The position numbers were made by a program, and so were the translations under genes. From positions 1 through 20,229 of the forward strand of contig JAPLNJ010001106.1 in NCBI GenBank assembly GCA_026692885.1: DNA of 20,229 nt. The letters run 5' to 3'. Shown one piece after another: positions 1-7,792 of this stretch. Numbering within the stretch: the stretch's first letter is position 1; each line of letters starts with the position of its first letter. The DNA comes from Planctomycetota bacterium. Lineage in GTDB: Bacteria > Planctomycetota > Planctomycetia > Pirellulales > Pirellulaceae. The notes under the pieces are model-generated. The model was not told the DNA's origin, searched no databases, and was given only the letters and a program-made list of their open reading frames with translations.

Positions 1-82
1 GCACTCCCACCGACTCACGTCGGGAGCTTCTCGAACAGAAGCAGCTAGCAGTGACTGCATTTCACACCGTTACGATCAATGC
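1..82 (+). repeat. Left copy of a terminal inverted repeat (~82 bp)
   Basis: Bases 1-82 match the reverse complement of 20070-20151 without gaps at roughly 80 percent identity by hand alignment. The longest exact blocks are ACGTCGGGAGCTTCTCG (17-33), AGCTAGCAGTGAC (43-55) and GTTACGATCAA (69-79). Within it a short hairpin can form between the CTCCC/CGAC segment at 4-14 and GTCGGGAG at 19-26, and the partner copy keeps a similar hairpin. The divergence suggests two members of a dispersed element, not a fresh duplication. Identity of the element is unknown. Confidence 0.75.
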
Positions 83-863
83 ATCGGCGTCCAAAGTTGG
101 CGTCTCGTGCCGCGCGACAATCGGTGAGTTCCGCCGAAAGAGCGATGCTCCCCTTCCGTTGAGTGCGGTGCCTTGTCACCTCCCTGTCAATCTAGCGATT
201 TACCGTTTTCGAGTCGTGATCCGGTCGCGTGCCAGCTACCGGCTGTGGTGCGGAGGCAGCCGAGCGCCTCGTATACGGTCGTCTTTCGACGCGTCTCAGG
301 TCGGCCCTACGTCTATTGGGAACACGCGTCGGTCGATGTGGCCGACGCCTTTTGGCGCAAGGTTCTTGCACGCGTCGGCGGGGACGACGGACACGCGCAA
401 AGCAAATCCACCTGCGAGAAATGGTCACCCGCATGCCAGACCGCGTTTGCCATCGTTTTGACTGCGCGCCGCGATGCTGTCCCGCGGACCTCCCGCGTCC
501 GACTCGCGACACACCGCAATGTACCTGGGTCTGTCAGACCCAATCGCGCTGGGGCCTTGTCAGGAACTGCCTCGGTGGACGCCACCGCCGCGTGTTCGTT
601 GGTCCGTCGTCGTTCCCGCAAGTCTCTAGCGTTCTGGCACGCCTCACAGTACCCTGCCGCACAAGGAGCTTCGGCGCGATGACCGCTTTCCGCAGGATGC
701 GCAGCACCAGGAAACGATCTGTCCCCGCCTTATCCGAAATTGGACACCCCCGAACAGTAAACAGTCAGTGTCCCTCCAAAAACCGCCCCCGGGATCAACG
801 AAATCACGGCAGTTACGAGACGGGACAGCGCCACGTGTCACGCATAAACGACACTTTACAACC
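83..863. other. No convincing gene; several small palindromes
   Basis: Several overlapping frames are open here on both strands, but their translations are Arg/Pro/Ser-rich, show no recognisable domain and compete with each other, which is what GC-rich non-coding DNA gives. A perfect 7-bp palindrome with a 3-base loop lies at 526-542 (core GGTCT-N3-AGACC). GGACAC at 742-747 pairs with GTGTCC at 768-773. No tRNA or rRNA was seen. The stretch may be a decayed gene or intergenic DNA. Confidence 0.4.
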
Positions 864-1583
864 ATGACCACAAAACACTCAGCCATTTACGTCCGCGTGT
901 CCAGCAAACAGCAGGACCACGCCAGCCAGATGCCCGACCTGGAACGATGGGTGGCGGCGCAGGGCGGCGCGGTCGTTTGGTTCCGGGACAAGTTCACGGG
1001 AAGGTCAATGGACCGCCCCGGCATGGACAAACTGCTGGGCGAGCTACGGGCGGGCAAGGTCGAGCGGATCGTAGTTTGGCGACTGGACCGGCTCGGCAGG
1101 ACAACCAAGGGGCTTTGCCAGTTGTTTGACGAGTTGGGCGAACGCAAGGTCGATCTGGTTTCCTTGAAGGACGGCTTTTCGCTGGCGTCCCCTGCGGGTC
1201 GGCTCCATGCTCGGATTCTGGCGTCAGTCGCGGAGTACGAAACCGAAGTCCGTGCCGAGCGTGTAGCTGCCGGTCAAGCCGTTGCTCGGAAGAAGGGGAA
1301 GAAGTGGGGCGGGAGCAAGAAGGGCTGGCGGTGGAAAGTCACGGACGATCAGCTTGCCGCCATCCACGAAATGCGCGCCGCCGGAAGACCAGTTGCCCAA
1401 ATCGCGCGGGTCAGGCATCAGGCGATCACTTGGTTGACCCGGCACAATGGCATGGCCGATGCCGAACTTCAACTCATCACCGGCCACAGTCGCCGCGAAA
1501 CTTTGGCGATCTATCAACACATCGCCCTCGACGGCGATTTGGAGCGAAAATATCAAGCGGCGATGAAAGAAGTGGATTTGTGA
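864..1583 (+). CDS. Chimeric site-specific recombinase: serine resolvase body with tyrosine-recombinase tail
   Basis: The protein is 239 aa. Residues 8-140 are a serine recombinase catalytic domain: YVRVSS with the expected nucleophile Ser13, the DRLGR motif at 75-79 and EVRAERV around 128-134. A basic linker (140-158) leads into the first half of a resolvase helix-turn-helix (VTDDQLAAIHEMRAAGRPVAQIARV, roughly 159-183). Where the second HTH helix should be, the sequence becomes a tyrosine-recombinase C-terminus: RHQAITWL, then LITGHSRRETLAIYQH with the box II His208 and Tyr217. Each part is recognised by family motifs; the fusion is read directly because there is no stop or frame change. ATG 864 is chosen because the resolvase fold starts at once after it; an in-frame extension to 768 adds only a low-quality leader. 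No strong ribosome binding site is seen. It probably cannot act as a normal tyrosine recombinase, since only box II is present, and its resolvase DNA-binding domain is disrupted. Confidence 0.85.
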   Translation: MTTKHSAIYVRVSSKQQDHASQMPDLERWVAAQGGAVVWFRDKFTGRSMDRPGMDKLLGELRAGKVERIVVWRLDRLGRTTKGLCQLFDELGERKVDLVSLKDGFSLASPAGRLHARILASVAEYETEVRAERVAAGQAVARKKGKKWGGSKKGWRWKVTDDQLAAIHEMRAAGRPVAQIARVRHQAITWLTRHNGMADAELQLITGHSRRETLAIYQHIALDGDLERKYQAAMKEVDL

Positions 1584-1596
1584 TTCAGTGGGAAAA

Positions 1597-1628
1597 CCCG
1601 CCCACGGCTTCGCCGTGGGCGGGTTGTT
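1597..1628 (+). terminator. Perfect 12-bp hairpin after the recombinase gene
   Basis: CCCGCCCACGGC (1597-1608) pairs perfectly with GCCGTGGGCGGG (1612-1623) across a three-base loop. It begins 14 bases after the recombinase stop codon, with AAAA before and TTGTT after. The T tract is short, so termination is plausible but perhaps incomplete; the flanking A and T runs would also suit a bidirectional terminator. Confidence 0.7.
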
Positions 1629-1642
1629 CGGAGGGTGTGACC

Positions 1643-1834
1643 ATGTGCGAAATCTTTGAACTCATCAGGCGGCTGCTGGCCCTCGCCTCTTCGCAGCCAC
1701 CTTGGTTGGCCCGTCACCGCCAACAGCAGGCAGATCAGCGGAACGTCAACCAGAACGAGCTACCCGAACCGTGGCGATTTGATGAGAAAAAACCGTGGCC
1801 AGACTGCTGGAGGTGGGACGAGCCGGAAACGTGA
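1643..1834 (+). CDS. Small hypothetical protein (63 aa)
   Basis: ATG at 1643 is preceded by GGAGGG at about 1630-1635, a good ribosome binding site. The 63-residue product starts with a hydrophobic-amphipathic helix (IFELIRRLLALASS), followed by a Gln/Asn-rich part and a C-terminus rich in Trp, Pro and acidic residues (EPWRFDEKKPWPDCWRWDEPE). I recognise no family. It lies between the hairpin at 1597 and another small gene at 1889, and the spacing would allow a short transcript carrying both. The translation start signal supports a real gene; the function is unknown. Confidence 0.5.
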   Translation: MCEIFELIRRLLALASSQPPWLARHRQQQADQRNVNQNELPEPWRFDEKKPWPDCWRWDEPET

Positions 1835-1888
1835 GGCGAGTTGGAATGTACTGAGTTGGAGCAACCGCTAACAACAAGGAGAAACATT

Positions 1889-2017
1889 ATGGGGAAAACG
1901 ATGACGTTGGCGGCGGCGATTGTGGTCGGTGGGACTCTTCTTGGCGGATTTACCGAATGGCTGGCCCGACGTGACGAAGGGACGAAGGGTTGGTGTTTCC
2001 CGACCGTCCACCGCTAA
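1889..2017 (+). CDS. Very small predicted membrane peptide (42 aa)
   Basis: ATG 1889 lies seven bases after a consensus AAGGAG (1876-1881), the best ribosome binding site in this part of the window. The peptide has one hydrophobic stretch (TLAAAIVVGGTLLGGF, residues 6-21) followed by a charged end (EWLARRDEG). It could be a single-pass membrane peptide or an exported-protein start that was cut short. TAA at 2015-2017 is followed after five bases by another possible start at 2023. No family is recognised. Confidence 0.45.
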   Translation: MGKTMTLAAAIVVGGTLLGGFTEWLARRDEGTKGWCFPTVHR

Positions 2018-2022
2018 AGGGC

Positions 2023-2226
2023 ATGATCCGTATAAACGCATTCCTCGGCACGGACGCCCAACGCAAGGCGTTGCACGTCAAGCCAGCCAAGAAGCCCAAG
2101 TCGTTCGCCCCGACCGTTTGCAAGGTCAAGGAAATCGTGCCGAACAAGTTCGTCGCCAAGATTAAACCGGCGCCGGTTTCGTTCCCGCCAACAACTTCTC
2201 AAGGGTCGCAGGGGCCACCGGCTTGA
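2023..2226 (+). CDS. Small hypothetical basic protein (67 aa)
   Basis: The frame opens with ATG 2023, five bases after the stop of the preceding small gene, with AAAGG close upstream, which suggests translational coupling. The product is Lys/Pro-rich (HVKPAKKPKSF, VAKIKPAPVSFPP), has no recognised domain and ends in a Ser/Gly/Pro-rich tail. The last 65 bases overlap the 3' end of the histidine kinase gene on the other strand, which weakens the case. It is listed because start spacing and composition resemble its neighbours. Confidence 0.35.
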   Translation: MIRINAFLGTDAQRKALHVKPAKKPKSFAPTVCKVKEIVPNKFVAKIKPAPVSFPPTTSQGSQGPPA

Positions 2227-4420
2227 CCAGGTGGTGATTGAAACCCGCTTCCTGCGACCGCCGCTTGTCCTCATCTTGGCCCCAGCCAGTCTGGGCGATG
2301 ATGACAATCTTTTCGCCCCACGGCTGTTGTCGGATGCGTCGGCAGGCTTCGTAGCCGTTCAACTTCGGCATCCCGATGTCTAGCAAGATCACGTCGGGCC
2401 GGAACGTCGCCGCCATGTCCACCGCTTGCATCCCGTCATTGGCCGTGCGAACGTCATTGCCCATGATCTCGAGTATCATCGCCAAGCTGGTAGCCGAGTC
2501 TTGATTGTCGTCGGCAACTAAAATTCGACATTGACCAGTCGGGCAGACCGACTCGCCCTTTTCGGTCGATGGATTGACTTCCCGAAACACCGTCAATACC
2601 ACTGGCAAACGCACGACGAACTCGCTGCCCTTGCCGTCGCCTTCGCTGCGGGCCTCCACGCTCCCGCCGTGCATCTCGACCAACCGCTTCACCAGCGTCA
2701 GGCCGATGCCCAAGCCGCCCTGTGTTTTCTCCAATGACCGATCAACCTGGATGAACATCTCGAAGATTTTGGGCAACATATCGGGCGAGATGCCGACTCC
2801 GGTATCCTTGACGCTCACTACAACATCGCTGCCCTGACATTCGACGGCCAGCCGGATACGACCGCCACGCTCGCTGTACTTGGCGGCGTTGTTCAGGAGG
2901 TTGGTGAACACCTGTCCGAGTCGGGTCACGTCGGCGTCCACGAACACCGGCTCGGGCGGCAGGCTGACCGTGAGTTCGTGGCCGCTTGCTTCGATTAGCG
3001 GGCGGCTGGTTTCCACGGCGTTGTTCAACACCGCCGCCAGTTCGACCCGCTCCTTGCGAAGTTCCAGTTTGTCCCGGCTGATGCGGCTCACATCGAGCAA
3101 GTCGTCCACCAAATGTACCATCTGCCCAAGTTGCCGCTCCATCATGGTGAGGGTCTTCCCGACCGCCTCCCCGTTGTCGCCCGTTAACCGCATGATTTGC
3201 AGGCCGTTGCGGAGCGGGGCCAGCGGGTTGCGGAGTTCGTGGGCCAATGTCGCCAGAAACTCATCCTTGCGGCGGTCGGCATCGGACAACTCGGCGGCAA
3301 CCTGACGCAACTCGTTCTCCATCCGCCGCCGCTCGGTGATGTCCCTTATGATTCTGGAAGCGCTAATCACTCGCCCCCGTTCATCACGGACGGGCGAGAT
3401 GGTCACAGAGACGGTGATGAGTTGGCCGTCATTCAGCCGCCGCTCGATGTCAAATGGTTCGATCCGCTCACCGGCTCGGATGCGGGCAAGGATATGTTCT
3501 TCCTCGTCCCTCCGCTCGGCGGGGATGATGAGCGTGATTGGACGCCCCACCGCCTGCTCTGCGGTGAAACCGAATAACCGCTCGGCGGCGGCGTTCCAAG
3601 TCAGGATGGTCCCGTCCAACGACTTGCTGATGATAGCGTCCTCCGATGACTCCACGATGGAGGACACCAAGCGTGCAGCATCGAGAAGCCGTGCGGTCAG
3701 CTGCTCGGCCCGTCGTCGCTCGGTCACGTCACGAAAGACCAGCACACACCCGCAGATCTCTCCGTCCTTGCATTGTATCGGGGCGGCACTGTCATCAATG
3801 GGCCGCTCCGTGCCGTCTTTGGCGACGACGACGGTGTGGTTCGCCAGCCCGACGATCACGCCTTCCTTCAACGCCCTCATCGCCGGGTTCTCGACCGGCT
3901 GGCGGGTGTCCTCATTCACGATGTGGAACACGGTGTCGAGGGGCTGGCCCATCGCCCCGGCGTTCGTCCATCCGGTCAAGGACTCGGCCACGGCGTTCAT
4001 GTTGGTAATGCGGCCCTCGGTGTCGGTCGAGATGACCCCATCCCCGATGCTGGCGAGCGTGGTCCGAAGCCGCTCTGCCTGCTCCGCTACTTGCGACAAA
4101 GCCTTTCGCAACTGATCGAAAAGGCTGATGCTGACTACGCCAACGACAGCGTACATGACGAGGCCGACTTGGTACTCGATTTGTTCGACAGCGAACGAGT
4201 AATGGGGCTGGAGGACGAAGTACGCCACGGCTGCTGATCCGACGATCAATGCCAGCAACGCCGGGCCTCTGCCGCTATGCCAAGAAACAAAGAGAATGGC
4301 GGCGAACAGCGTGGCGAAGGGGATGCGGTCGCCCAGCAACGGCTCAAGCAACAGACGGATCGCCACCGCAGTAGCAACGGCGGCAAGAGCCACAAGGTAG
4401 GAAGCGACCGGGCCACGCAC
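2162..4420 (-). CDS. Membrane hybrid histidine kinase: 4 TM (DUF4118-like), two PAS, HisKA, HATPase_c, receiver
   Basis: The 752-aa sensor kinase would pass phosphate from a membrane-linked input to a receiver. Four hydrophobic segments (about 8-26, 34-47, 53-70, 85-104) resemble the DUF4118 region of KdpD-type sensors. Two PAS domains follow (about 118-235 and 250-365, each ending in a D-V/I-TERRR linker), then HisKA with HELRNPL and phosphoacceptor His394, and an HATPase domain with NLLNNAAKYS (N box, 507-516), DTGVGI (539-544) and GGLGIGL (568-574). The C-terminal receiver (about 632-745) has the acidic pair Asp637/638, phosphoacceptor Asp681, Thr711 and Lys733. Hybrid kinases of this order are common in planctomycetes. 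The start is GTG 4420, five bases after a run of eight G on the coding strand that serves as, or overlaps, the ribosome binding site. There is no adjacent response regulator gene, so the cognate output and the signal are unknown. The 3' end overlaps a small opposing frame. Confidence 0.93.
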   Translation of the reverse strand: MRGPVASYLVALAAVATAVAIRLLLEPLLGDRIPFATLFAAILFVSWHSGRGPALLALIVGSAAVAYFVLQPHYSFAVEQIEYQVGLVMYAVVGVVSISLFDQLRKALSQVAEQAERLRTTLASIGDGVISTDTEGRITNMNAVAESLTGWTNAGAMGQPLDTVFHIVNEDTRQPVENPAMRALKEGVIVGLANHTVVVAKDGTERPIDDSAAPIQCKDGEICGCVLVFRDVTERRRAEQLTARLLDAARLVSSIVESSEDAIISKSLDGTILTWNAAAERLFGFTAEQAVGRPITLIIPAERRDEEEHILARIRAGERIEPFDIERRLNDGQLITVSVTISPVRDERGRVISASRIIRDITERRRMENELRQVAAELSDADRRKDEFLATLAHELRNPLAPLRNGLQIMRLTGDNGEAVGKTLTMMERQLGQMVHLVDDLLDVSRISRDKLELRKERVELAAVLNNAVETSRPLIEASGHELTVSLPPEPVFVDADVTRLGQVFTNLLNNAAKYSERGGRIRLAVECQGSDVVVSVKDTGVGISPDMLPKIFEMFIQVDRSLEKTQGGLGIGLTLVKRLVEMHGGSVEARSEGDGKGSEFVVRLPVVLTVFREVNPSTEKGESVCPTGQCRILVADDNQDSATSLAMILEIMGNDVRTANDGMQAVDMAATFRPDVILLDIGMPKLNGYEACRRIRQQPWGEKIVIIAQTGWGQDEDKRRSQEAGFNHHLVKPVAPATLEKLLAGTKPAPV

Positions 4421-4616
4421 AGTTACCCCCCCCGGTGAGCTGGTCGTTTGTTCATTATCGCCCCTTTTGTATCAGCATCCCCTTGTTCCGCTCGCAAGTT
4501 GGAGTTCACGCTATTCTACTGAGCGGGTCGGCTGACAGATAGGGTCAGTACCTTTCTCGCCTTACCGACCCCGGTTCTTCCCGGCGTTCATTTCGGGTGT
4601 ACAACCGACTTTATGG

Positions 4617-4841
4617 CTATACTCTAAAATACGACAAATAGATTGCTACCCTACTTGACATGACCCGGCCATCCAGAATGAAGCCAGACGACAAGGGAAA
4701 ACCATGATCCATGACCATCGCCGCGTACGTCAGAGTTTCCAGCGGGCGTAGCTCGCAAATCTCGCCGGTGCTGTATGCGAATTCGCACGAAATGACTTCT
4801 ATCCGACCTTCCAGCCGCCTGCATTTTGCCGGTTTCGCCAA
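4617..4841 (-). CDS. Doubtful small hypothetical protein (74 aa)
   Basis: A frame with a TTG start and no clear ribosome binding site encodes a product with a natural-looking core (RRLEGRIEVISCEFAYSTGEICEL, of which the Cys/Glu pattern is vaguely PilZ-like) and a hydrophobic end. The frame is also open upstream of the TTG, so a truncated or frameshifted relic of a larger protein is possible. It lies between the kinase promoter region and a gene-free stretch. Confidence 0.2.
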   Translation of the reverse strand: MAKPAKCRRLEGRIEVISCEFAYSTGEICELRPLETLTYAAMVMDHGFPLSSGFILDGRVMSSRVAIYLSYFRV

Positions 4842-5645
4842 ACTATGAGGCGATTTAAGTCGTTGGCTGGATTAGTGATAATCGCATAACCCGATAGCCG
4901 ACAAGGAGATACAAAAACAGTGCGAATTGTCCTCCGGAGCCGAAGGGCTCCCCTTCCTGCTTCGAGGTCGCCAACACAACCATGACCCCGGCTCCTTCGG
5001 TTGGTATTGTGGTAAATGGACGACGACTCGTTTGACGCGTGGGTCCCATCGACTCGCCCGTTCGTTTGGCAGAATCAGTTAACTCCTATCTGGCTACCTT
5101 GAGTTCGCCCCAGATGCACCGACGCTCGAAAGTTTTTGCGCGCTCTGGTCACATCCACCCGGAGCACTTAGGGGTCCGGAGCTGCGGGCTCGTCGCGCCA
5201 TCATTCTGACGACAGCTCTCCAGAGCCTACACGCCGTCGTCCTGTGCGTGTGGACGTGCGCGTCGGTCCGACATACTGACGTTGCGTAGACGCGGCGAAA
5301 CCAGCCGTTCCACAAGCGTTGCTTTGATCGCACAGCCAGCCGACCGCAAGCCACACCCCGCAACTCCATCCCAGCCTCGTCTGTGCCAACGTCCAGCGAT
5401 CATCACGCAGTAGCAACCACGGCCTTGGGCTAGATCATCGCCAACTTCAACAACGCAGTCTACCCCCGCCCCAATCGAAAACGATTCTGCCCGACCATCG
5501 ACGGAGGAAGAATCTGGTGGCGACGAGGCGATTGGGGAGGACGACGATGACGAAGCGTACGGCGAACCAAGTCACGAAGGTAACCTGCCTCGGCGTGTCG
5601 GACCGCCGCTGGGATCCTGCGGATCAACAGAAAAGACCGAACCGC
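4842..5645. other. No convincing gene; possible acidic relic at 5414-5701
   Basis: Nothing in this stretch gives a domain-bearing protein. A stopless plus-strand frame at 5414-5701 without a good start codon encodes a markedly acidic segment (STEEESGGDEAIGEDDDDEA at about 5489-5549), which looks like a relic of a real low-complexity coding region that runs into the 3' end of the HNH gene on the other strand. A small hairpin, GGAGCC/GGCTCC, sits at 4936-4951. The rest is GC-rich DNA with competing short frames. Confidence 0.35.
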
Positions 5646-6232
5646 TCAGTAGACCGATGGTAATTCGCCTCGCTGGCGTCGAGCAAACCAGGATTCTTTG
5701 AGACCTTCGTTTCGGTGGTTGTATGGCGGACTCAGCTTGTTCAGGTTGGGAAGGTCCTTTGGGAATCCGACAAGTTGCAGGTACAGATCGGCATCCGTCT
5801 TCTCGGCGAGAGCCACAATCCGTATCCACATGGTCCGCCACATCTTCAGCCGTGGTGAATTCAGATCAAGCTGTCGGATCAAACACCGCGTTTCGGGGGC
5901 CGAGGCGTAAAGCGATCCGTCCGGCTGAACGGCAACGTTCTCCGAATGCAGTAGGTTGAACGGGTCGCCCACGGCTTGGTCGTGCTTGACGGAGTTGCAG
6001 CGGCGGCAAGCATAGACCAGATTGAGATAGTCGAGCCGTCGCCGGCGATTGACCGACTGCGGCTCGAAGTGATCGAGATCAAATTCGCCCGTGACATGCC
6101 CCCACGTTTCAGGCAGTAGACGCAACGAAAATCAAACTCGTCGCGAAGCCACGGGCGGTAGCTTTCGTATGACGCATACCCCGACGGGCCGTGGCGTCGC
6201 TGTCTGCGTTGGTCGGGGTAATCGAAGATCAA
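5646..6232 (-). pseudogene. HNH endonuclease, interrupted by a frameshift
   Basis: Two overlapping frames form one HNH endonuclease. The first (start TTG 6232) gives MIFDYPDQ... up to FDFRCVYCLK, holding the first CxxC zinc knuckle; the second resumes with ETWGHVTGEFDLDHF, the D-H catalytic core, then ACRRCNSVKHD with the second CxxC, and ends at 5646. The shift lies near 6100-6120, just after CVYC, and is equivalent to one missing base. The TTG start has GAGGAGG six to seven bases upstream and overlaps the stop of the preceding gene as TTGA, so the pair was translationally coupled. HNH proteins of this Cys4 type cut DNA, often near mobile elements. Unless the shift is a sequencing error the product is inactive: the first part lacks the active site and the second lacks one zinc ligand pair. 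Confidence 0.8.
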
Positions 6233-6594
6233 CTAGGTTCCTCCTCGGCGGCCAGTTCCAGCAACTTCCGATGCAACGCCTTCGCGCCCTCCATCGGCAC
6301 GTTCGCTTCCGATTCAAGGTGTTCACGCATGCTGCCGGTCAAACCCGCCAACTCAATTCTCTCGGCTGGCCCCAGGGTTTCCTGAATCTCCTTATCGATC
6401 AACTCGAATCGCCGCTGATTCAAACTCGAGTTCCACTCGATGGAACGTGGACGTTGTTCGAGCAAGACGCGTCCGACCGTCTCCGCAATCACTTCGCTGT
6501 CGATGCCAGAGTCGAGGAAGGTTTCGAACATCGCTCGGATTGCGGTGATCCCGCAGTCGAGATCGCTTGCGTCCGAGGGGAGGCTACGACTCAT
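6229..6594 (-). CDS. Hypothetical protein (121 aa) coupled to the HNH gene
   Basis: A mostly helical acidic protein without recognised catalytic motif: MSRSLPSDASDLDCGITAIRAM..., followed by EVIAETVGRVLLEQRP and a Glu-rich end (LLELAAEEEPS). Its stop overlaps the TTG start of the HNH gene by the four bases TTGA, and its final codons contain the ribosome binding site for that start. Such a pair suggests that it is the partner of the nuclease, possibly an inhibitor or specificity subunit, but that is inference from position only. The same frame stays open upstream of ATG 6594 to about 6660 with protein-like residues (SEWVRLYVKHFELHFLDM), so the true start may have been lost at the junction with the DUF6807 gene. 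Confidence 0.6.
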   Translation of the reverse strand: MSRSLPSDASDLDCGITAIRAMFETFLDSGIDSEVIAETVGRVLLEQRPRSIEWNSSLNQRRFELIDKEIQETLGPAERIELAGLTGSMREHLESEANVPMEGAKALHRKLLELAAEEEPS

Positions 6595-7318
6595 GTCGAG
6601 AAAGTGGAGTTCGAAATGTTTGACATACAGTCGAACCCACTCGCTCGCACGCTCTGAAATAGAGTCCCTGGGGGATCACCACGTTATCCAAGGCTACGTG
6701 CCGAATCTCTCCTTCCTGCTTCTTCGAGTTCCAGAAATCGACCGGCCGGCCCTCGAACGTGGATTTGACCCAGGCGAACATGATGCCGTGTTGGTGCAGG
6801 TGGTCGGGCGGCATGGCATCGGTGAGCATCCGTTTCTGCGGATCGAACACCGGATGGATGAATCCGCTGCGGGCGAAATAGGGCTGTTCGGGATCGGCCG
6901 ACGGCAAGACGCCCGCATGGTACTGCAGCACAGACAGGGGCCCGACTTTCAGCAGCACCCGGCCGTCGGCCTGCATGGCGGTGACCGGATTCTCAACGGC
7001 GCCCGTCGCTCGTGCAGCTGCCGCCAAACGATAGCGTCGTGACTGGCCAGCCGCCAATCGCTCGCCGATCATCCACACCAGACGCGGCGACGTTCCGGCA
7101 ACAACCTGGACGGGCACAGGCTGCTGGGTATCAAGGCAGATCAACTCCAGTGGCGTGTTACGAGGCAAATCGGCGGGCAAGTCGGCTTCGACCGGCACTG
7201 CCTCCCGATCACAGGCTCCGGCCTGCACTTCCAGCACGACGGCAGCTTGGGCCGCGAGTCCTCCAACTACTCCCAGTACGAGGCACAAGGCACAGCCAGT
7301 CACAACGATTGTTTTCAT
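6584..7318 (-). pseudogene. DUF6807 (PmoA-like) secreted protein, 3' part missing
   Basis: The 244-aa frame starts at ATG 7318 with a signal peptide (MKTIVVTGCALCLVLGVVGGLAAQA). The family signature is the His/Trp-rich block DHLHQHGIMFAWVKSTFEGR followed by PVDFWN (about residues 172-198). After HVALDNVV at about residue 215 the sequence no longer looks like the family and ends in a short tail (ACERVGSTVCQTF...) that overlaps the start of the next gene. Family members are usually well above 300 residues, so roughly the C-terminal third is gone. The start overlaps the stop of the preceding gene as ATGA. Planctomycetes carry many such secreted proteins near glycosidase and sulfatase genes; the biochemical role of the family is not established. 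Confidence 0.75.
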
Positions 7319-7584
7319 GGCGACGTTGTTCCGATGACAAGAATCTGTCCGGCATAGAACGACATACCTTCAGGCAGTTGCTTCACGCTCAGGATGGCGG
7401 TGTGTTCGCCGGGGGGTTGTTCGGGCAGATAGAAGAAGCGGGCATAGCGTCGCTGGCTTTCCGTCTGCGGGCGTTTGATTGTGATCGGTACTTGGGCATG
7501 GTCTATGGTCACCTCAATTTCCATGCCGCTCCCCTGCGGGATGTCGCTGAAGCCGATGGTCGTACCGTTCCATGAGAATTGGTT
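7315..7584 (-). pseudogene. C-terminal fragment of a secreted SGNH/GDSL-type hydrolase
   Basis: A stopless frame begins directly after a TGA at 7585-7587 and reads NQFSWNGTTIGFSDIPQG..., with ITIKRPQTESQRRYARFFYL, PGEHTAILSVKQLPEG and SFYAGQILVIG. This resembles the beta-rich C-terminal end of secreted GDSL-type proteins of planctomycetes (recalled similarity, not a search). No catalytic GDS block is present and no good start precedes it; ATG 7524 lies inside the conserved part. It ends in ATGA overlap with the DUF6807 gene, so the two once formed an operon. The 5' part has been deleted. Confidence 0.55.
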
Positions 7585-7682
7585 TCATGAATGTGCTCCG
7601 TCTTTTGGTTCAGTAGTAACTTCTTCAACGCGGCTGTCGCTCAGGAACGACCGCAAAATAACTTCGGCATTTGCGTTTCGGC

Positions 7683-7790
7683 CCCTCACCCCGACCCTCT
7701 CCCCGGAGTACCGGGGCGAGGGAGTTGTTTTTTCGGCCGTGCCTTGCGGCACCTTGACGCCGGGTGTGGCGAGGCGGACGCGGTAGAGGC
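7683..7790 (-). repeat. REP-like palindromic intergenic element
   Basis: A 12-bp stem with one mismatch pairs CCCTCTCCCCGG (7695-7706) with CCGGGGCGAGGG (7711-7722) around AGTA, next to CCCTCACCCCGA. Read on the minus strand it has the GGGGAGAGGGTCGGGGTGAG form that is widespread as a dispersed intergenic repeat in planctomycetes and other bacteria (recalled knowledge). The adjoining 70 bases (GGCACCTTGACGCCGGGTGT...) may belong to the same element. It lies directly downstream of the SGNH hydrolase stop and may act as its 3' stem-loop. A T6 run follows on the plus strand. Confidence 0.6.
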
Positions 7791-7792
7791 CA

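Noticed and set aside
768..863. Longer start for the chimeric recombinase
   Set aside because: It would add 32 residues of Pro/Thr/Arg-rich sequence before the resolvase fold, and there is no ribosome binding site before it.
51..867. Overlapping open frames in the left 860 bases
   Set aside because: Both strands and several frames are open at once with no motif, good start or natural amino-acid pattern.
6085..6130. Programmed frameshift in the HNH gene
   Set aside because: No slippery heptamer with a stimulatory hairpin was found at the shift, and the shift interrupts a zinc-binding domain; mutation or sequencing error is simpler.
7695..7734. Plus-strand transcription terminator
   Set aside because: The stem is followed by T6 on the plus strand, but there is no plus-strand gene upstream, and the sequence matches the form of a dispersed REP-like element.
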